Source: CAZHRJ01 sp964534765
GTDB taxonomy: Bacteria > Lindowbacteria > 2-12-FULL-62-27
Assembly: GCA_964534765.1 (NCBI GenBank)
Contig: CAZHRJ010000155.1
Span: 1 to 6,860, forward strand
Direction of reading: 5' to 3'
DNA length: 6,860 nucleotides
Position numbers and translations under genes: made by a program. Positions within the stretch are counted from its first letter, which is position 1, and each line of letters opens with the position of its first letter. Below the pieces are notes generated by a model. That model was not told where the DNA came from and made no database searches. It was given only the letters and a program-made list of their open reading frames with translations. This document shows, piece by piece, positions 6,402-6,860 of this stretch.

Positions 6402-6596
6402 ACGGCCGTCACGTCCGCGACCACAAGCCCGCGGATGCTGATCCGGACGGACCCGACGGCGACATGGACCCCGTATTTATTTTCAAGGTGATCCCGGACA
6501 GGCTCCTTGAGGAAAGCCAGCGGGAGGCCGTAGTAAGCCAAAAACAACAGCGCGAAAACCAGCAGGATGCGGGAGTATTTTAGGGGAATCACGCGG

Positions 6597-6860
6597 TCAG
6601 ACGTTCGCAGCGAGTGATCTGTCTATGAATGAAACGACGCTTTCCACCAGAAACGGTTTTTCCATGATCCCCAGCGCGCCCATCGATGAGGCGCGTTCGA
6701 GGTTCTGAGGCGTCGGGGCGCCGGTCATGAACACCACATGTGGTCTCTGGTCCTCCGGCATCGCCGTTTTGATCTGATCGAACACCGTAAAGCCGTCCAT
6801 GTCCGGCATCAGAAGATCCAAAAACACTAGGTCGTAGCCCTCCGTCTCCGCCATGCGTGC
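6597..6860 (-). CDS. Response-regulator receiver domain protein, C-terminal part (5' end outside window)
   Basis: The last 87 residues of a CheY-like receiver are visible; the frame is open to the window edge, so the N terminus lies beyond it. In residues counted from the Met at 6854, the phospho-acceptor Asp13 sits in YDLVFLDLLMPDMDG, the switch Thr44 in VVFMTGAP, and the conserved Lys66 in MEKPF. The spacings (31 from Asp to Thr, 53 from Asp to Lys) are typical. The missing part should hold the first strand and the acidic metal-binding pair. The protein ends soon after helix 5 with no output domain, so it is either a single-domain regulator or the C-terminal receiver of a larger protein such as a hybrid histidine kinase. 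The Met at 6854 lies inside the domain and is not the true start. The stop is 4 nt before the AsmA-like gene. Confidence 0.9.
   Translation of the reverse strand, partial: ARMAETEGYDLVFLDLLMPDMDGFTVFDQIKTAMPEDQRPHVVFMTGAPTPQNLERASSMGALGIMEKPFLVESVVSFIDRSLAANV

Larger units (their letters stand above)
6134..6592 (-). pseudogene. Truncated AsmA-like inner-membrane-anchored protein
   Basis: The 152-residue product begins with a basic N terminus and one hydrophobic segment (about 8-28, ILLVFALLFLAYYGLPLAFL), then a segment of AsmA/DUF748 style: ENKYGVHVAVGSVRISIRGLVVADV and LERLKFIYPAVTIRL. Proteins of this group are anchored in the inner membrane, extend into the periplasm and act in envelope lipid homeostasis or transport; they are usually several hundred residues or more. 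Here family-like sequence ends near residue 108. The rest is two 16-residue copies of a low-complexity unit (ASGAPSAGVSDAGR plus two residues) encoded by a DNA hairpin repeat, and the last residues come from the antisense of the glmS 3' end. I infer a 3'-truncated gene, although a small intact protein cannot be excluded. The GTG start lies 4 nt after the receiver gene stop, suggesting the same transcript; no Shine-Dalgarno is evident. Confidence 0.55.

Overview
The window is a compact, GC-rich stretch of bacterial chromosome carrying seven protein genes in three blocks. I see no tRNA, rRNA, CRISPR array, phage or transposase gene, and no gene-free stretch longer than 300 bases. The organism looks like a Gram-negative bacterium. 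It has the DXP-dependent vitamin B6 gene pdxJ and an AsmA-like envelope protein with an N-terminal membrane anchor, and it orders its proteostasis genes tig-clpP-clpX as many Gram-negatives do. The GC-rich paired-hairpin repeat at 6160-6253 reminds me of intergenic repeats in Verrucomicrobia/Lentisphaerae-type (PVC) genomes, but that placement is a weak inference.

Left block, minus strand (170-3373): trigger factor (tig), ClpP protease and ClpX unfoldase form one operon read right to left. tig and clpP are 16 nt apart with a strong Shine-Dalgarno. clpP and clpX overlap by one base (TAATG). A convincing sigma70-type promoter (TTGACG, 18-nt spacer, TATACT) lies so close to the tig ATG that the mRNA should be almost leaderless. 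A stem-loop with a U-tract at 22-45 probably ends the operon. Together the products cover folding of nascent chains on the ribosome and ATP-driven degradation.

Middle block, plus strand (3512-6147): pdxJ (pyridoxine 5'-phosphate synthase) and glmS (glucosamine-6-phosphate synthase) overlap by one base (TGATG), so B6 synthesis and the first step of amino-sugar/peptidoglycan precursor synthesis are translationally linked here. The 138-bp divergent region between tig and pdxJ (3374-3511) holds the tig promoter, a 9-bp inverted repeat with a 12-nt centre, a GACAAGG direct repeat and an AT palindrome just before the pdxJ ribosome-binding site.

Right block, minus strand (6134-6860): the end of a response-regulator receiver protein that enters from beyond the window, followed 4 nt later by a short AsmA-like gene. 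The latter keeps its membrane anchor and first domain segment but then runs into two 48-bp copies of a hairpin repeat and ends inside the antisense of glmS, so it is probably a truncated remnant.

The genes are mostly ordinary housekeeping genes. I found no convincing new multi-gene system. The items most worth following up are the hairpin repeat with the truncation next to it, the near-leaderless tig promoter, and the dyad in the divergent promoter region.
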